Assembly: GCA_034421015.1 (NCBI GenBank)
Contig: DAOUKT010000033.1
Span: forward strand, 1-64,000
Source of the DNA: DAOUJW01 sp034421015
Lineage (GTDB): Bacteria > Chloroflexota > Dehalococcoidia > Lucifugimonadales > UBA2985
DNA: 64,000 nt
Reading direction: 5' to 3'
Shown here: positions 34,769-43,908 of the stretch, in pieces
Numbering within the stretch: position 1 is the stretch's first letter
How the letters are laid out: the number at the start of each line of letters is the position of its first letter
Notes under the pieces: generated by a model
Told to the model about the DNA's origin: nothing
Database searches by the model: none
The model's input: only the letters and a program-made list of their open reading frames with translations
Translations under genes and position numbers: made by a program

Positions 34769-35503
34769 ATGGATTTTAGCGACATCTTTCCCAGGGGCTT
34801 GAGCATAGACGATGCGCTGGACCTGCTGCGGCCAGTCGCCGTCTACATCCTGGGCATGTCCGTGTACACATTCTTCGTCTTCAGGTTCTACAGGTTCGTG
34901 GCTTCCAGGGACATGTTCGCCCTGGACCTCTCCAGGTACGAGGAGTCGCAACGCGGGTGGTTGCGAGTCGTGCTCCACCTGGTGCTTTACGTAGGGAAGT
35001 ACATCATCCTGTTCCCGGTATTCGCCTTCTTCTGGTTTGGAGTGCTCACGGTTATCCTGGCGTTCTTGTCCATAGACCAGACCATTGCTGAAATACTCCG
35101 TATGGCGCTGGTCACAGTCTGCGCCATCCGCGTGGTGTCCTACTACGACGAGGACCTTTCAAGGGACCTGGCGAAGATACTGCCCTTTGGCGTGCTTGCG
35201 TTCTTCCTGGTGGACTCGTCGTCCCTGTCAGTGCGGGAGTCTTTCGATGTGCTGAGGGAGGTCAGGGACCACAGCGAGAACATTCTCTACTACCTTGTGC
35301 TCCTGATAGCCCTTGAGTTCACTCTGCGACTGCTGATGGCTTTTGTGAAGTTCCTGTTTGGCGGAAAGCCGCGTGAGACGGAGGACGTGGAACCCGCCGA
35401 AACAGAGCCACCGCAGCCTCCTCCGGAGCCGCCTCGAAGAGTGCGGACGGCGCCGGAACCAGGCGCGTCGTCAACCGAAGGCGCTCCCGGGGCAGGGCAG
35501 TAG
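34769..35503 (+). CDS. membrane protein with disordered Pro/Glu-rich tail
   Basis: This 244-residue protein, which I do not recognise, has about four to five hydrophobic segments: DLLRPVAVYILGMSVYTFFVF, VVLHLVLYVGKYIILFPVFAFFWFGVLTVILAFL, ILPFGVLAFFLV and LYYLVLLIALEFTLRLL. A 45-residue Pro/Glu/Arg-rich tail follows, probably cytoplasmic. The start is ATG 34769, after GAGGTGGG. It is followed on the same strand by the AIM24-like gene at 112 bases. Confidence 0.7.
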   Translation: MDFSDIFPRGLSIDDALDLLRPVAVYILGMSVYTFFVFRFYRFVASRDMFALDLSRYEESQRGWLRVVLHLVLYVGKYIILFPVFAFFWFGVLTVILAFLSIDQTIAEILRMALVTVCAIRVVSYYDEDLSRDLAKILPFGVLAFFLVDSSSLSVRESFDVLREVRDHSENILYYLVLLIALEFTLRLLMAFVKFLFGGKPRETEDVEPAETEPPQPPPEPPRRVRTAPEPGASSTEGAPGAGQ

Positions 35504-35615
35504 CTCTTCGTTTTTCCCGGGCCGCAGAAACCGTAGGAAAGGATTGGCATATCGACCAATCCCGTTTGTGCTATGCTTGAAGTAACAGATACACAAATAG
35601 GAGGAGGCACAGAGC

Positions 35616-36305
35616 TTGAGAACCTCAGTCGAGTTTAACCCCAGCTACGCCATGTTGATCGTGGACCTGGACCCCGGAGAGTCAATCAAGGCCGAGCCGG
35701 GAGCAATGGTCATGCAGGAGGGCGTCGAGATGAGCACGGGCGGCGGTGGAGGCGGCCTGCTTGGCGGCTTCAAGCGGATGCTCGGCGGCGAGTCCTTCTT
35801 CGTCAACACCTTTACGGCGGAGCGCGCCGGAGGTCGGGTCAGCCTTGCGCCCAGTTCTCCCGGAGACATCCTCCACTTCGACCTGCCGCCGGGGAAGAAC
35901 CTGTTCATCCAGTCAGGCTCGTTCCTGGCCTGCACCGAGAACGTCCAGACGGACACCAAGTTTCAGGGGTTCCGGGGCATGTTCAGCGGCGAGAGCCTGT
36001 TTTTCATCAGGGCCTTCTCCACCGAGGGCGATGGGACGGTCTTCTACAACTCCTATGGGGCCATCAAGGAGGTTGAGGTGCGGCCTGACAGGGAGTTGGT
36101 GGTGGACACGGGCCACCTGGTGGCGTTCTCGGAGGACGTAGACTACTCCATCGGCAAGGTTGGGGGAATCCGCTCCCTGATAGCGGGCGGCGAGGGCCTC
36201 GTGATGAAGTTCAGGGGCGACGGCCACGTCTGGGTGCAGACCCGAAACATGGCCTCCCTGGCCGAAAAGATCATCCCGTTCCTGCCCAAGTCCGGAGGGA
36301 ACTAG
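35616..36305 (+). CDS. AIM24/TIGR00266-family protein
   Basis: This 229-residue beta-rich protein begins with YAMLIVDLDPGESIKAEPGAMVMQEG, followed by the Gly-rich GGGGGGLLGGFKRMLGGESFFVNTF that marks the family, and ends EGLVMKFRGDGHVWVQTRN. TIGR00266/AIM24 proteins are widespread and of unknown biochemical role; the yeast relative is mitochondrial. The TTG start lies after AGGAGG. A good terminator follows at 36323. Confidence 0.9.
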   Translation: MRTSVEFNPSYAMLIVDLDPGESIKAEPGAMVMQEGVEMSTGGGGGGLLGGFKRMLGGESFFVNTFTAERAGGRVSLAPSSPGDILHFDLPPGKNLFIQSGSFLACTENVQTDTKFQGFRGMFSGESLFFIRAFSTEGDGTVFYNSYGAIKEVEVRPDRELVVDTGHLVAFSEDVDYSIGKVGGIRSLIAGGEGLVMKFRGDGHVWVQTRNMASLAEKIIPFLPKSGGN

Positions 36306-36322
36306 AAGCCGAGGTTGCAGGG

Positions 36323-36353
36323 GGGCCGGCGCTTCCGCCGGCCCTGTTCTTTC
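36323..36353 (+). terminator. rho-independent terminator after the AIM24 gene
   Basis: GGGCCGGCG (36323-36331) and CGCCGGCCC (36336-36344) form a perfect 9-bp stem with the stable loop CTTC, followed by TGTTCTTTC. It is 17 bases after the stop codon. Confidence 0.75.
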
Positions 36354-36373
36354 GTAGGTATGCCGCTGTGGAG

Positions 36374-36490
36374 GGAGACCCTTGCACAACTAGAGCGGCA
36401 TCTTGGAGATAATACGTTTATCGTCATTCCCGCGGAAGCGGGAATCTATTTCCTTCAATATCGGACGCTCTGGATTCCTGCTTCCGCAGG
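36374..36490 (+). repeat. dispersed repeat element, copy B
   Basis: This is about 117 bases similar to the reverse complement of 1-114. It contains the palindrome ATTCCCGCGGAAGCGGGAAT and a second one, ATTCCTGCTTCCGCAGGAA. The second palindrome recurs at 63216-63240. It sits between two converging genes and has no coding potential. Confidence 0.7.
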
Positions 36491-36568
36491 AACGGTCGGG
36501 AGGCGCGCGCCTCAAAGGTCTCCCTAGGCTACTGTTGGGGTAGGAGACAGCCTACTTTGGGTGGGCCA

Positions 36569-37273
36569 TCAGCGAATCTCACCCGTAAGGTCGGGTGTTT
36601 GCCCTAGCCTGCCCCGTAGCAGCATGACCCCGGTGACCACCAGCCACCAGAAGAACGCGACGCCAACGATCCGGTGCACTACCGTAGCCGCGTCAATCCA
36701 GATGAACTGCATCATGACGCCAATCACGGCCGACGCCAGCGCAAAGGCCTTCATTCCGCCGTCCGCCTTCCAACGGTCAAGGGCAACCGCCGCCAGCGCC
36801 AGTCCAGCCGCGGTGAACCCCAGCTTTCCGGTGAGCCATCGCAGAAAAGAGACGGACTCCGTGAATGAGTTGACGGCGCCCGAGGCGGCGGCTTCGGGGG
36901 CAGCCCCGGCCAGGAGCAACGCGCTGACGCCGGAATCGGCCGTGAACGCGCCTGAGATTGCGAACAGCGCTGCCACTGCCCGCTTTGCAATAACTCCCCG
37001 GACCAGCTCGGTCCTCCAGAGGAACCACGCTCCCGCGAACAGCGTCAGTCCTGATATGAGACGGGCGATCCCGGTCAGGGTGTACATGCCCCTGTTGTCA
37101 GCAATCGCTTGCAGGGACTCCAGGAGCTCCGGCCTGTCCGCGTCCGCGGCGACCCGGGCGTAGACCATCAAAAGGGTTGCGGCAGCCGTCAGCAGCAGGA
37201 AGGAGCCTGCCCTTCCCTCCGCCGAAGGCTGCCGTCTTGTATTCGCCTGGACCGGTTGCTGCCCCCTGTTCAT
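36569..37273 (-). CDS. multi-pass membrane protein of unknown function
   Basis: This 234-residue protein has about six to seven hydrophobic segments (AGSFLLLTAAATLLMVYARV, GIARLISGLTLFAGAWFLW, RAVAALFAISGAFTADSGVSALLLAG, LGFTAAGLALAAVALD, AFALASAVIGVMMQFIWID, VVHRIVGVAFFWWLVVTGVMLLRG). A short charged N-terminus precedes them. The overall pattern resembles DUF998/DUF4386-type integral membrane proteins, but I cannot name it. It stands alone. Confidence 0.6.
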   Translation of the reverse strand: MNRGQQPVQANTRRQPSAEGRAGSFLLLTAAATLLMVYARVAADADRPELLESLQAIADNRGMYTLTGIARLISGLTLFAGAWFLWRTELVRGVIAKRAVAALFAISGAFTADSGVSALLLAGAAPEAAASGAVNSFTESVSFLRWLTGKLGFTAAGLALAAVALDRWKADGGMKAFALASAVIGVMMQFIWIDAATVVHRIVGVAFFWWLVVTGVMLLRGRLGQTPDLTGEIR

Positions 37274-37345
37274 TGCGTTATGTCAGGGCCTGCAACAACC
37301 TTGGTTCTCAGTTTCTGACTCTAGATGCTGTGGATGCGCCGATCT

Positions 37346-38356
37346 TTATCCCGTGGGCCAGCCGGCCGGAGTCTCGTTGCCGTCCAGGGCTTCCTGGATG
37401 GCGTCGGCGGCGTCGCTAGTGACCCAACTGCGCCAAACGCTGGAGTTGCCGTTCAGCCACCAGAGGGCGGCGTCGTTGTTGCTGGCGTCGGGGTTTTCGC
37501 TCTGCCAGACGGCGACTTCCTTGAAGCGGTCGATGTCGAAGCCCCAGTTGCCAAGGAAGTCAATGATCTCCGGCGCCCTGTCCTTCAACTCCGTGTTGAT
37601 TCCGATAAGGATGGTAGCGTCCTCGTAGGCGCAGGCCTTGTCGGAGGCCCAGCACTCGTCGCTGTAGGCGGGCTCCTCAAGGCGGACAAGGTCCAGGAGC
37701 AGGGCGGGGTCGTTGGTTCCCCACTGGTAGCCGAGCCACGGCTCCTCTTTCTCGTAGGCGCCGTATAGGTCGGCGTTGGCGGCTGCGCCGTCGCCCGGGT
37801 TGAGGACGTGGACGTGGTCGGACAGCCCGTAGGACTCTATCTGCTGTGCGTTGACCTCTTCGCAGGCCCAGCCAATCACGCAGGACACCAGCCGCGCCTT
37901 GCCGCCGGTCTCAGAGGTGGCGAAGAGCTCCTTGTACTGATCATCCTTGAGGTCTTCAATGTTGTCCAGGTCAGGGTACTGCTCCTGGAGATAGGTCGGG
38001 ATGACAAAGGCCGACTGCCAGTCCTTGCCCAGGCTCTCGCCGACTGTTTCCACCTCGCCGTTGGCCTCAGCCTCAGTCCATGCCTCAAGCTGGTTGGGCA
38101 GCCAGATCTCCATCGTCACCTGGGTGTCGCCGTTGCGCAGTCCCTGGAGCAGCGGCAGCGTTGCGCCAAAGACCACGCCCGTGGGATAGCCGTAGCCCTC
38201 CTCGACGATGTACTGTGCGATCCTGTTCTGCACCTGTGCGCTGGTCCAGTTAAGGTCGCTGAATACAATTGGTTCCTTTTCCTCCTCACAGGCCAGGGCG
38301 GCCAGGACGACCACCATAGATGCGATGAGCGCCATCACTTTATACTTGAGCTTCAA
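37346..38356 (-). CDS. glycine betaine/choline-type ABC substrate-binding lipoprotein
   Basis: This 336-residue OpuAC-family binding protein has a lipoprotein signal ending VVVLAALAC. Family segments include VFSDLNWTSAQVQNRIAQYIVEEGYGYPT, VTMEIWLPNQLEAW, and the Trp residues in GWACEE, WLGYQWG and NDAALWWLNGN that could cage a quaternary amine. It lies downstream of the permease gene at 38446-39507 on the same strand. Between them CCGAGG/CCTCGG (38398-38417) forms a small hairpin. No ATPase gene is in the neighbourhood. Confidence 0.88.
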   Translation of the reverse strand: MKLKYKVMALIASMVVVLAALACEEEKEPIVFSDLNWTSAQVQNRIAQYIVEEGYGYPTGVVFGATLPLLQGLRNGDTQVTMEIWLPNQLEAWTEAEANGEVETVGESLGKDWQSAFVIPTYLQEQYPDLDNIEDLKDDQYKELFATSETGGKARLVSCVIGWACEEVNAQQIESYGLSDHVHVLNPGDGAAANADLYGAYEKEEPWLGYQWGTNDPALLLDLVRLEEPAYSDECWASDKACAYEDATILIGINTELKDRAPEIIDFLGNWGFDIDRFKEVAVWQSENPDASNNDAALWWLNGNSSVWRSWVTSDAADAIQEALDGNETPAGWPTG

Positions 38357-38445
38357 CTTTCTGATCCCCCTTCCACAGGATAAGGTTTCTCGACCCTCCG
38401 AGGCTTACACACCTCGGCAATTATGCCACTAACGATTCAACATTG

Positions 38446-39507
38446 CTAGCCCGCCGCTCTCCGCAGCACTTCCTGTCGGCCGCGAGCCACAGACTGGGTG
38501 AACCTGTCGATTATGATGGCTAGGAAGACGATGGCCAGGCCGGCGATCAGCCCGTTGCCCGGCTGGTTCTTCTGAAGCGCCCGGTTGACGTCGTCGCCGA
38601 GCCCTCCGGCGGCCACAAGGCTGGCTATCGTCACCATTGCCAGGGCCATCATTGTGGTCTGGTTGATGCCGGCCATGATGGTGGGCAAAGCCATTGGAAT
38701 CTGGACCTTGGCCAACACCTGGCGGGGTGACGCGCCATAGGCCCGCGCGACCTCCAGGGCCTGCGGGGACACCTGGCGTATGCCCAGGTTTGTGAGCCGG
38801 ATAACCGGTGGCACCGCGTAGATTATGGTGGCGAATATGCCGGCGGGCTTCCCCAGGCCGAAGAAGAGGATGCCCGGTAGCAGATAGACGAAGCTGGGCA
38901 TGGTCTGCATCCCGTCGAGTATGGGTCGCATGAGGTTGTCGGCCATCTGGTTGCGCGCGCCAAGAATCCCCAGCGGGAATCCAATTGATACGGCTACGAC
39001 GACTGCGACAATCATGAGTGCAACCGTGCCGATTGTGTTCTCCCACAGGTCCATAAAACCCATAAACATGAGGGCAACGCATGTGAACATCAGGAGATTA
39101 CGCCCCCCCACTTTGAGAGACAGCAGGGCAAGGGCGACTACCAGGGCAGGCCAGGGCGTCCAGTTCAGGAATCCTTCAATACGGACCAGCGCAAAGTTGA
39201 CGGCGTTGCGAATCCAGTCGAAGAGCCAGGCCCCTTCAACGGTCATCCAGTCAACCGCGTCGTCGATTGTGTTGGAAGTCTCGCCCCGGATGGTCTTCTC
39301 AAGGTTGACGGAGCCATCGCTGGAGGTCTCAAAAGAGAGCGTGGTGGGGAACTCCATTCCGGACCCCCAGATCAGCAGGCTTGCAATCGTCACGAGGGCG
39401 ACGGCCATCACGCCGACGGCCCAACGATAGACTATCTGAAGTGGTTCCTGGGCGGTCCGCTGGGTAGAGGTCCCTTCCACAGAGTCTGTCTGAGTCGATT
39501 GAGCCAT
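38446..39507 (-). CDS. glycine betaine/proline-type ABC permease (ProW-like)
   Basis: This 353-residue permease starts at ATG 39507 behind AGGAGG. The first about 130 residues carry a cytoplasmic tail, one helix and an extracytoplasmic stretch. The BPD_transp_1 core follows (about 145-340) with MADNLMRPILDGMQTMPSFVYLLPGILFFGLG and the EAA-type loop RQVSPQALEVARAYGASPRQVLAKVQIPMALPTIMAGI. The last residues are Arg-rich. It forms an importer with the binding protein downstream, but the ATP-binding subunit must be encoded elsewhere. Confidence 0.9.
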   Translation of the reverse strand: MAQSTQTDSVEGTSTQRTAQEPLQIVYRWAVGVMAVALVTIASLLIWGSGMEFPTTLSFETSSDGSVNLEKTIRGETSNTIDDAVDWMTVEGAWLFDWIRNAVNFALVRIEGFLNWTPWPALVVALALLSLKVGGRNLLMFTCVALMFMGFMDLWENTIGTVALMIVAVVVAVSIGFPLGILGARNQMADNLMRPILDGMQTMPSFVYLLPGILFFGLGKPAGIFATIIYAVPPVIRLTNLGIRQVSPQALEVARAYGASPRQVLAKVQIPMALPTIMAGINQTTMMALAMVTIASLVAAGGLGDDVNRALQKNQPGNGLIAGLAIVFLAIIIDRFTQSVARGRQEVLRRAAG

Positions 39508-39910
39508 GGATGCCTCCTGAGTGAAACTGGATGTGGTCTCAGAATGTGGTCTAACGCCCCGATTCTCCGGGCTTCTCGCTCCACCGACGCTTTCGTAGGG
39601 CGGCCGCCGGTCCCGGGCTACCGGCAGCCCGGGGTTCACTGCCCGACCGGCAACATACAGCTACGAGATTCTTCATCATTTACCGCCAAAATCGCAAGCC
39701 ACACTCTTGGTCATTTTCTCGCCAGCTATTATGCTAGCATAGGTTTTGGACTCGCGTTGCAGGCTTTGGCAAGCATTGTCTCCGATGAACCCGCAGTTTT
39801 CAAATTCCATGCCACCACGTGAAGGTTCGATAACGAGTATCAGTATTCATCTTTGCATCAGGTATCTGCGCGTCGGCAGATATACTGGTCAGTGCGGTTG
39901 AAGGAGATAG
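39508..39910. other. divergent intergenic region with hairpin
   Basis: These 403 bases separate the divergent ProW-like and SulP genes. CCCGGGCT (39612-39619) and AGCCCGGG (39626-39633) form a perfect 8-bp stem with loop ACCGGC, in the leader of the ProW-like operon. A short AT-rich part (39655-39760) probably holds the promoters. No gene is seen. Confidence 0.45.
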
Positions 39911-41542
39911 TTGCCCTTTAACTTCAAATACGACCTCCAGACGTTCCGCGGGGACGTTTTCGGAGGCATCACAGCGGCCGTGGTCGGCTTGCCCGTGGCT
40001 TTGGCCTTCGGCGTGGCGTCCGGCGTAGGGCCCCTTGCCGGGCTGTACGGGGCCATTGCCGTGGGTTTCTTCGCCGCGATCTTTGGCGGCACCAAGTCGC
40101 AGATATCGGGGCCCACCGGCCCTATGGCCGTGGCTATGGCGGTCATTGTCACCACTCACACGGACACCTTTGCAGAGGCTTTCACGGTGGTGATTATGGC
40201 CGGCCTGATTCAGATTCTCCTGGGCGTGATGAAAGTCGGGCGTTTCGTGTCGTTCACGCCTTACTCGGTCATATCCGGGTTCATGTCCGGCATAGGAGTG
40301 ATCATCATCCTGCTTCAGACGCTACCCTTCCTGGGCGCGCCGGTGGCTGAGGGCGGCCCGATGGGGGCCGTGCGGGCGTGGCCGGACGTGATAAGGGACG
40401 TCAACCTGAGCGCCCTCGCAATCGCGGCAGTCACCCTGGTCGTGGGTATAATCTGGCCGGCGAAACTGCGCAAGGTGCTGCCTCCCACCCTTGCGGCGCT
40501 TGTCGCCGGGACCACACTGGGCATCCTGTGGCTCACCAATACGCCCGTCATAGGCGACGTGCCAACCGGCCTGCCAAGCCTGCGGATGCCGGAGTTTGGC
40601 GTAGACCTGCTCACGAACGCCATTCAGCCCGCGATTACGCTCGCGTTGCTGGGGTCGATTGACAGCCTCCTGACCTCCCTCATAGCCGATTCCATCACGC
40701 GGACTCGCCACAACCCGGACAGGGAGCTGATAGGGCAGGGCATAGGCAACACGATTGCAGGGTTCATCTGGGGCCTTCCCGGGGCCGGGGCCACCATGGG
40801 GACCGTGGTCAACATTCGCGCCGGAGGTCGGACCCAGGTATCGGGAACCATAAGAGCCGGAATCCTGCTGGCGCTGGTCCTGGGCCTGGGAAAGTACGTC
40901 GAGCTGATTCCCCACGCGGTCCTTGCCGGAATCCTGATGAAGGTTGGATGGGACATCATCGACTGGCGATTCATCACCCGCCTTCACCGCGTTCAGAGGG
41001 AGCACCTCCTGGTGATGGTGATAACCATGGGGCTCACCGTCTTCGTGGACCTGGTCACCGCCGTGGCGATAGGTCTGATTTCGGCCGGCATGGCCTACTC
41101 CCGACAGCTTGAACGCCTGGAGCTGGACAACGTGGTGTCCGTGCCCCTAAGCGACCAGACTTTCCTGATGACCCAGGAGGACGGCGACGAATTGGAAGAC
41201 GAGTTCTCGGCGCGGGTAGGGCTGGTGGCTCTCCGGGGCAGCTTCTCGGTTGCTTCCTCCGTCAAGCTGATCAACGCCATCAGCCTTGACATCCAGGAAC
41301 ACGAGATTGTGATTCTGGACTTCTCCGGGACCGTGTTCATTGACGACAGCGCTGCTCTTGTGGTGGAGCAGATGATAGATATAGCGATAGCTGAAGACAC
41401 TGAATGCATAGTCATGGGTCTGGCCGGCGCACCGGCCACGGCCCTTCAGGCGCTCAACGCTCTGAAGAGCGTCCCGGAGGAGCACTTCGTGGAGGACCTG
41501 GAGGAGGCGCGAGAAGTATCCCGGCGTCTGCTTCAGGTTTAG
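39911..41542 (+). CDS. SulP-family anion transporter with STAS domain
   Basis: This 543-residue protein has a transmembrane core of about twelve to fourteen segments (residues 10-410) with GVASGVGPLAGLYGAIAVGFFAAIFGGTKSQISGPTGPMAV, typical of SulP carriers. A cytoplasmic STAS domain (about 430-540) contains VILDFSGTVFIDDSAALVVEQM. SulP proteins move sulfate, bicarbonate or other anions. The sequence does not tell which, and a BicA-like bicarbonate role is possible. The TTG start follows AAGGAGA. Confidence 0.9.
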   Translation: MPFNFKYDLQTFRGDVFGGITAAVVGLPVALAFGVASGVGPLAGLYGAIAVGFFAAIFGGTKSQISGPTGPMAVAMAVIVTTHTDTFAEAFTVVIMAGLIQILLGVMKVGRFVSFTPYSVISGFMSGIGVIIILLQTLPFLGAPVAEGGPMGAVRAWPDVIRDVNLSALAIAAVTLVVGIIWPAKLRKVLPPTLAALVAGTTLGILWLTNTPVIGDVPTGLPSLRMPEFGVDLLTNAIQPAITLALLGSIDSLLTSLIADSITRTRHNPDRELIGQGIGNTIAGFIWGLPGAGATMGTVVNIRAGGRTQVSGTIRAGILLALVLGLGKYVELIPHAVLAGILMKVGWDIIDWRFITRLHRVQREHLLVMVITMGLTVFVDLVTAVAIGLISAGMAYSRQLERLELDNVVSVPLSDQTFLMTQEDGDELEDEFSARVGLVALRGSFSVASSVKLINAISLDIQEHEIVILDFSGTVFIDDSAALVVEQMIDIAIAEDTECIVMGLAGAPATALQALNALKSVPEEHFVEDLEEAREVSRRLLQV

Positions 41543-41708
41543 GGCTGGGAAGGGAACGCCAACCTTTCGTCAGTCGGATGCCTGGACCCGCGTGAGCACG
41601 CCAATACCTCCGCACCCGGCAGAGCGCCGCGCCCTGCCGTAGGTATAGACCACAGCCCCGTTTTCTCTCACAATAGGGCATGGGCGTATACTCGGCGGGG
41701 AGAGTGAC

Positions 41709-42470
41709 TTGGGACTGATTGGCAAGAATCTCACCAGGAGCCTTCTGGCGTTAACGGCCCTGATGGCCGTGGGTATCCTGGGCTATATGTGGATCGAGGG
41801 GTGGTCGATTATGGACGCGGCCTACATGACCATCCTCACCTTCACCACAGTGGGATACGACGAGGTGCGCCCGCTGTCGTCCACGGGCCGCGTCTTCAAC
41901 ATGATCATGATGGTGGTCGGCGTTGGCGTGATGCTGTACATCCTGACCAGCATTGTGCAGATAGTGGTGGAGGAGGAGATACTGCGGAACCTGTTTCGGA
42001 GGCGAAGAATGAGAACGCAACTGGCGAAGCTGAGAAATCACTACATCGTGTGCGGCTTTGGGCGTGTGGGCAGGGAGGTGGCGCTGACCCTTCAACAGGA
42101 ATCGGCGACCCTTGTGGTTATGGACAGGAGGCCCGAGGCGATGTCGGAGGCGGAGGAGCTTGGCCTGCTGGGCATAGAGGGCGACCCGACCAGGGACGAG
42201 GACCTGCTGACGGTGCGCGTCAGAGAGGCGTACGGACTAGTGGCCGCAACCGGAAGCGACACCGACAACGTCTACATCACGCTGACGGCCCGGGGCCTGA
42301 ACCCCAACCTGCGCATAGTTGCCCGGGCGACCAGGGAGGACGCGGAGGCCAAGCTCCTGAGAGCCGGCGCAGACGTGGTTGTGCAGCCCCAGGCAATAGG
42401 CGGCAGGCACATGGCGCAATCTGCTCTGGATCTGATGACGGAGGCCGGGGCGGGTCGAGCGCGAGGGTAG
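41709..42470 (+). CDS. two-helix potassium channel with RCK (TrkA-N) domain, altered filter
   Basis: This 253-residue protein has helix 1 (SLLALTALMAVGILGYMWI), a pore loop, and helix 2 (FNMIMMVVGVGVMLYILTSIVQIVV). A cytoplasmic RCK N-terminal domain follows with GFGRVGREVAL near residue 117. The filter reads T-T-V-G-Y-D-E (V48-G49-Y50-D51) instead of TVGYG-D/E: the second Gly is Asp. There is no TrkA-C domain. It is probably a K+ channel-like protein in the inner membrane, but ion selectivity may be changed. The start is TTG 41709. Confidence 0.85.
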   Translation: MGLIGKNLTRSLLALTALMAVGILGYMWIEGWSIMDAAYMTILTFTTVGYDEVRPLSSTGRVFNMIMMVVGVGVMLYILTSIVQIVVEEEILRNLFRRRRMRTQLAKLRNHYIVCGFGRVGREVALTLQQESATLVVMDRRPEAMSEAEELGLLGIEGDPTRDEDLLTVRVREAYGLVAATGSDTDNVYITLTARGLNPNLRIVARATREDAEAKLLRAGADVVVQPQAIGGRHMAQSALDLMTEAGAGRARG

Positions 42471-42512
42471 AGCGGGCTGGACAAGCGGCAAGGAGTTTGT
42501 CCGCTTCTACGC

Positions 42513-42968
42513 TCATGTTTGGCTCTCTTCTTTCAGAAGGTCGTCCAAGACAACAACAGGCAAGTTTTCCACGCGGCGAAAGTCTTCATCGTTGGTTATG
42601 AAGAGTGCACACCCGATTTGCAGGGCTGTCGCTGCGTGCAGAGCGTCGGGTATCTTCAGCCCGGTCTTGGCTCGCAGTCGGGCGGCATCTTCGAACACAG
42701 AGTAAGAGGCGTCAAGCATTCTCACTGCATTGGCCTCGAACAGTTCGCGGTACTGCATTTCAATCTCTGTGTTGCCGTCTTGAAGTGGCTTTGTAAGTGC
42801 TTCAATGACCAGGACAGGGCTGCTCACGATGGTCAGATTCCCGTCCTGCGCCTGTTCCCACATTGGTTGCAGTAGTGTGCGGTATGGCTCTACACGCTCA
42901 ACGCTATAGATGAGACCGTTGGCATCCAGGTAGACCAGTCCGGAGGCGGGAAGAGTCAGCGATCCCAC
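42513..42968 (-). CDS. PIN-domain toxin (putative ribonuclease)
   Basis: This 151-residue PIN protein carries the acidic residues expected of a VapC-like nuclease: Asp in LVYLDANGLIY, Glu in SSPVLVIEALTK, Asp in KIPDALHAATAL and Asp in LFITNDEDFRRV. Such toxins cut RNA and are neutralised by a partner. The partner gene lies directly upstream and overlaps it by 13 bases. This start (42968) fits the usual N-terminus. Confidence 0.88.
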   Translation of the reverse strand: MGSLTLPASGLVYLDANGLIYSVERVEPYRTLLQPMWEQAQDGNLTIVSSPVLVIEALTKPLQDGNTEIEMQYRELFEANAVRMLDASYSVFEDAARLRAKTGLKIPDALHAATALQIGCALFITNDEDFRRVENLPVVVLDDLLKEESQT

Positions 42969-43189
42969 GACGCCTTCTCTGACGCCAGGTATTCTTTCAC
43001 CTCTTCAGCCGTACGGAACAAACGGCGTTCTGGACCGCTGTTGAGAATCTCCATGATAGAGCGCCCCTTTATGCTGGATTCGTGCATCACTACAACGTCC
43101 ACCGTCTGCCCCGCCTCCAGCTCCGGGCTGACAATCTCCACTTTGCCTCCCGGCTGTACGGTGGTTCTGATATGTAGAGCCTTTTGCAT
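42956..43189 (-). CDS. antitoxin of the PIN module
   Basis: This 77-residue protein starts MQKALHIRTTVQPGGKVEIVSPELEAGQTVDVVV, a short beta-rich SpoVT/AbrB- or DUF-type antitoxin N-terminus. A C-terminal toxin-binding tail (SIMEILNSGPERRLFRTAEEVKEYLASEKASWDR) follows. I start at ATG 43189 because GGGGAT lies upstream; 43207 is possible. Order (antitoxin first) and overlap are typical of type II modules, which are autoregulated. Confidence 0.78.
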   Translation of the reverse strand: MQKALHIRTTVQPGGKVEIVSPELEAGQTVDVVVMHESSIKGRSIMEILNSGPERRLFRTAEEVKEYLASEKASWDR

Positions 43190-43331
43190 TGTCTTGATCC
43201 CCTTCATGGCGGTGATGGCTTAGCCGCGATATGGTTCCTATCTCAAGGCGACACTGGACAGACTTGGTCTGTCGATCATTATCGACCTCTTCTGCAGCTG
43301 TTCTTACACATCCCACATCTGGCGTCTGGCG

Positions 43332-43469
43332 TCACACCCAATTATGAAGCCCATCTTCCCACACGTAAAGCGCCGCAGCCTTGCCAAGCGCCACATCATC
43401 CCTTCGACGCATAGCCCCAATCAGGCTAAGATGGGGCTGCCTGCATCACCTGTTCACCGGGGCGCAAGA
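43332..43469 (+). repeat. diverged direct repeat, copy 1
   Basis: It matches 44906-45050 in the same orientation: both contain CAATTATGAAGCCCATCTT, CGTAAAGCGCC, a variable middle, then GCTAA-AT-GGGC-GCCT and CACCTGTTCA/CGCCTGTTCA followed by GGCGCA. Copy 2 is the upstream region of the CoA-transferase gene. Copy 1 sits between the PIN module and the DUF2442/DUF4160 pair and drives no obvious gene. Confidence 0.65.
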
Positions 43470-43557
43470 CACGCTATCTGAGTGGAGCACAAGCAGCAAG
43501 GGGCGGGTGCTGGGCGGTAGCCGCGGGCGGCCTGTGGCTCAGCCCGCCCTGATTCGA

Positions 43558-43908
43558 CTAACCTGCCTTGCCCTCATTCCCGAAGAGGTCTGACAACTCC
43601 ACGCTACGACCTGCCAGCTTTGCCTCAAGCCAGCGCTTGAAAGAGCGTTGACTCTCGCCGGATGGGCGGCCCGCAATCAATCCCTCTATGCTGATGTCCT
43701 CGTCCAGGTCGGGCCAACGCAGCCCTTGTCCTTCGCCAATGAGCTCCCAGTTGCTCCTCTCATTTTGAGTAGCATGAACCAGCCTGGGATACCATGCCAA
43801 TGGAACTGATATAGTGCGGCCGTCAGAGAGCTCCGCTGTCAGTGTATCTTCGGTCACGTTCGCGTCTTCTGCATTAGGTATCTGCACTTCAATCATTGAA
43901 GTAGTCAT
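43558..43908 (-). CDS. DUF2442 protein
   Basis: This 116-residue protein starts at ATG 43908, seven bases after GGAGG. The start lies inside the end of the DUF4160 gene (20-base overlap). The family core is ELSDGRTISVPLAWYPRLVHATQNERSNWELIGEGQGLRWPDLDEDISIEGLIAGRPS. DUF2442 and DUF4160 genes often occur together and are considered toxin-antitoxin-like; their activity is unknown. Confidence 0.88.
   Translation of the reverse strand: MTTSMIEVQIPNAEDANVTEDTLTAELSDGRTISVPLAWYPRLVHATQNERSNWELIGEGQGLRWPDLDEDISIEGLIAGRPSGESQRSFKRWLEAKLAGRSVELSDLFGNEGKAG

Noticed and set aside
36425..36445. Palindrome ATTCCCGC..GCGGGAAT as a terminator
   Set aside because: It belongs to the dispersed repeat, has no T-run, and a proper terminator lies upstream at 36323.
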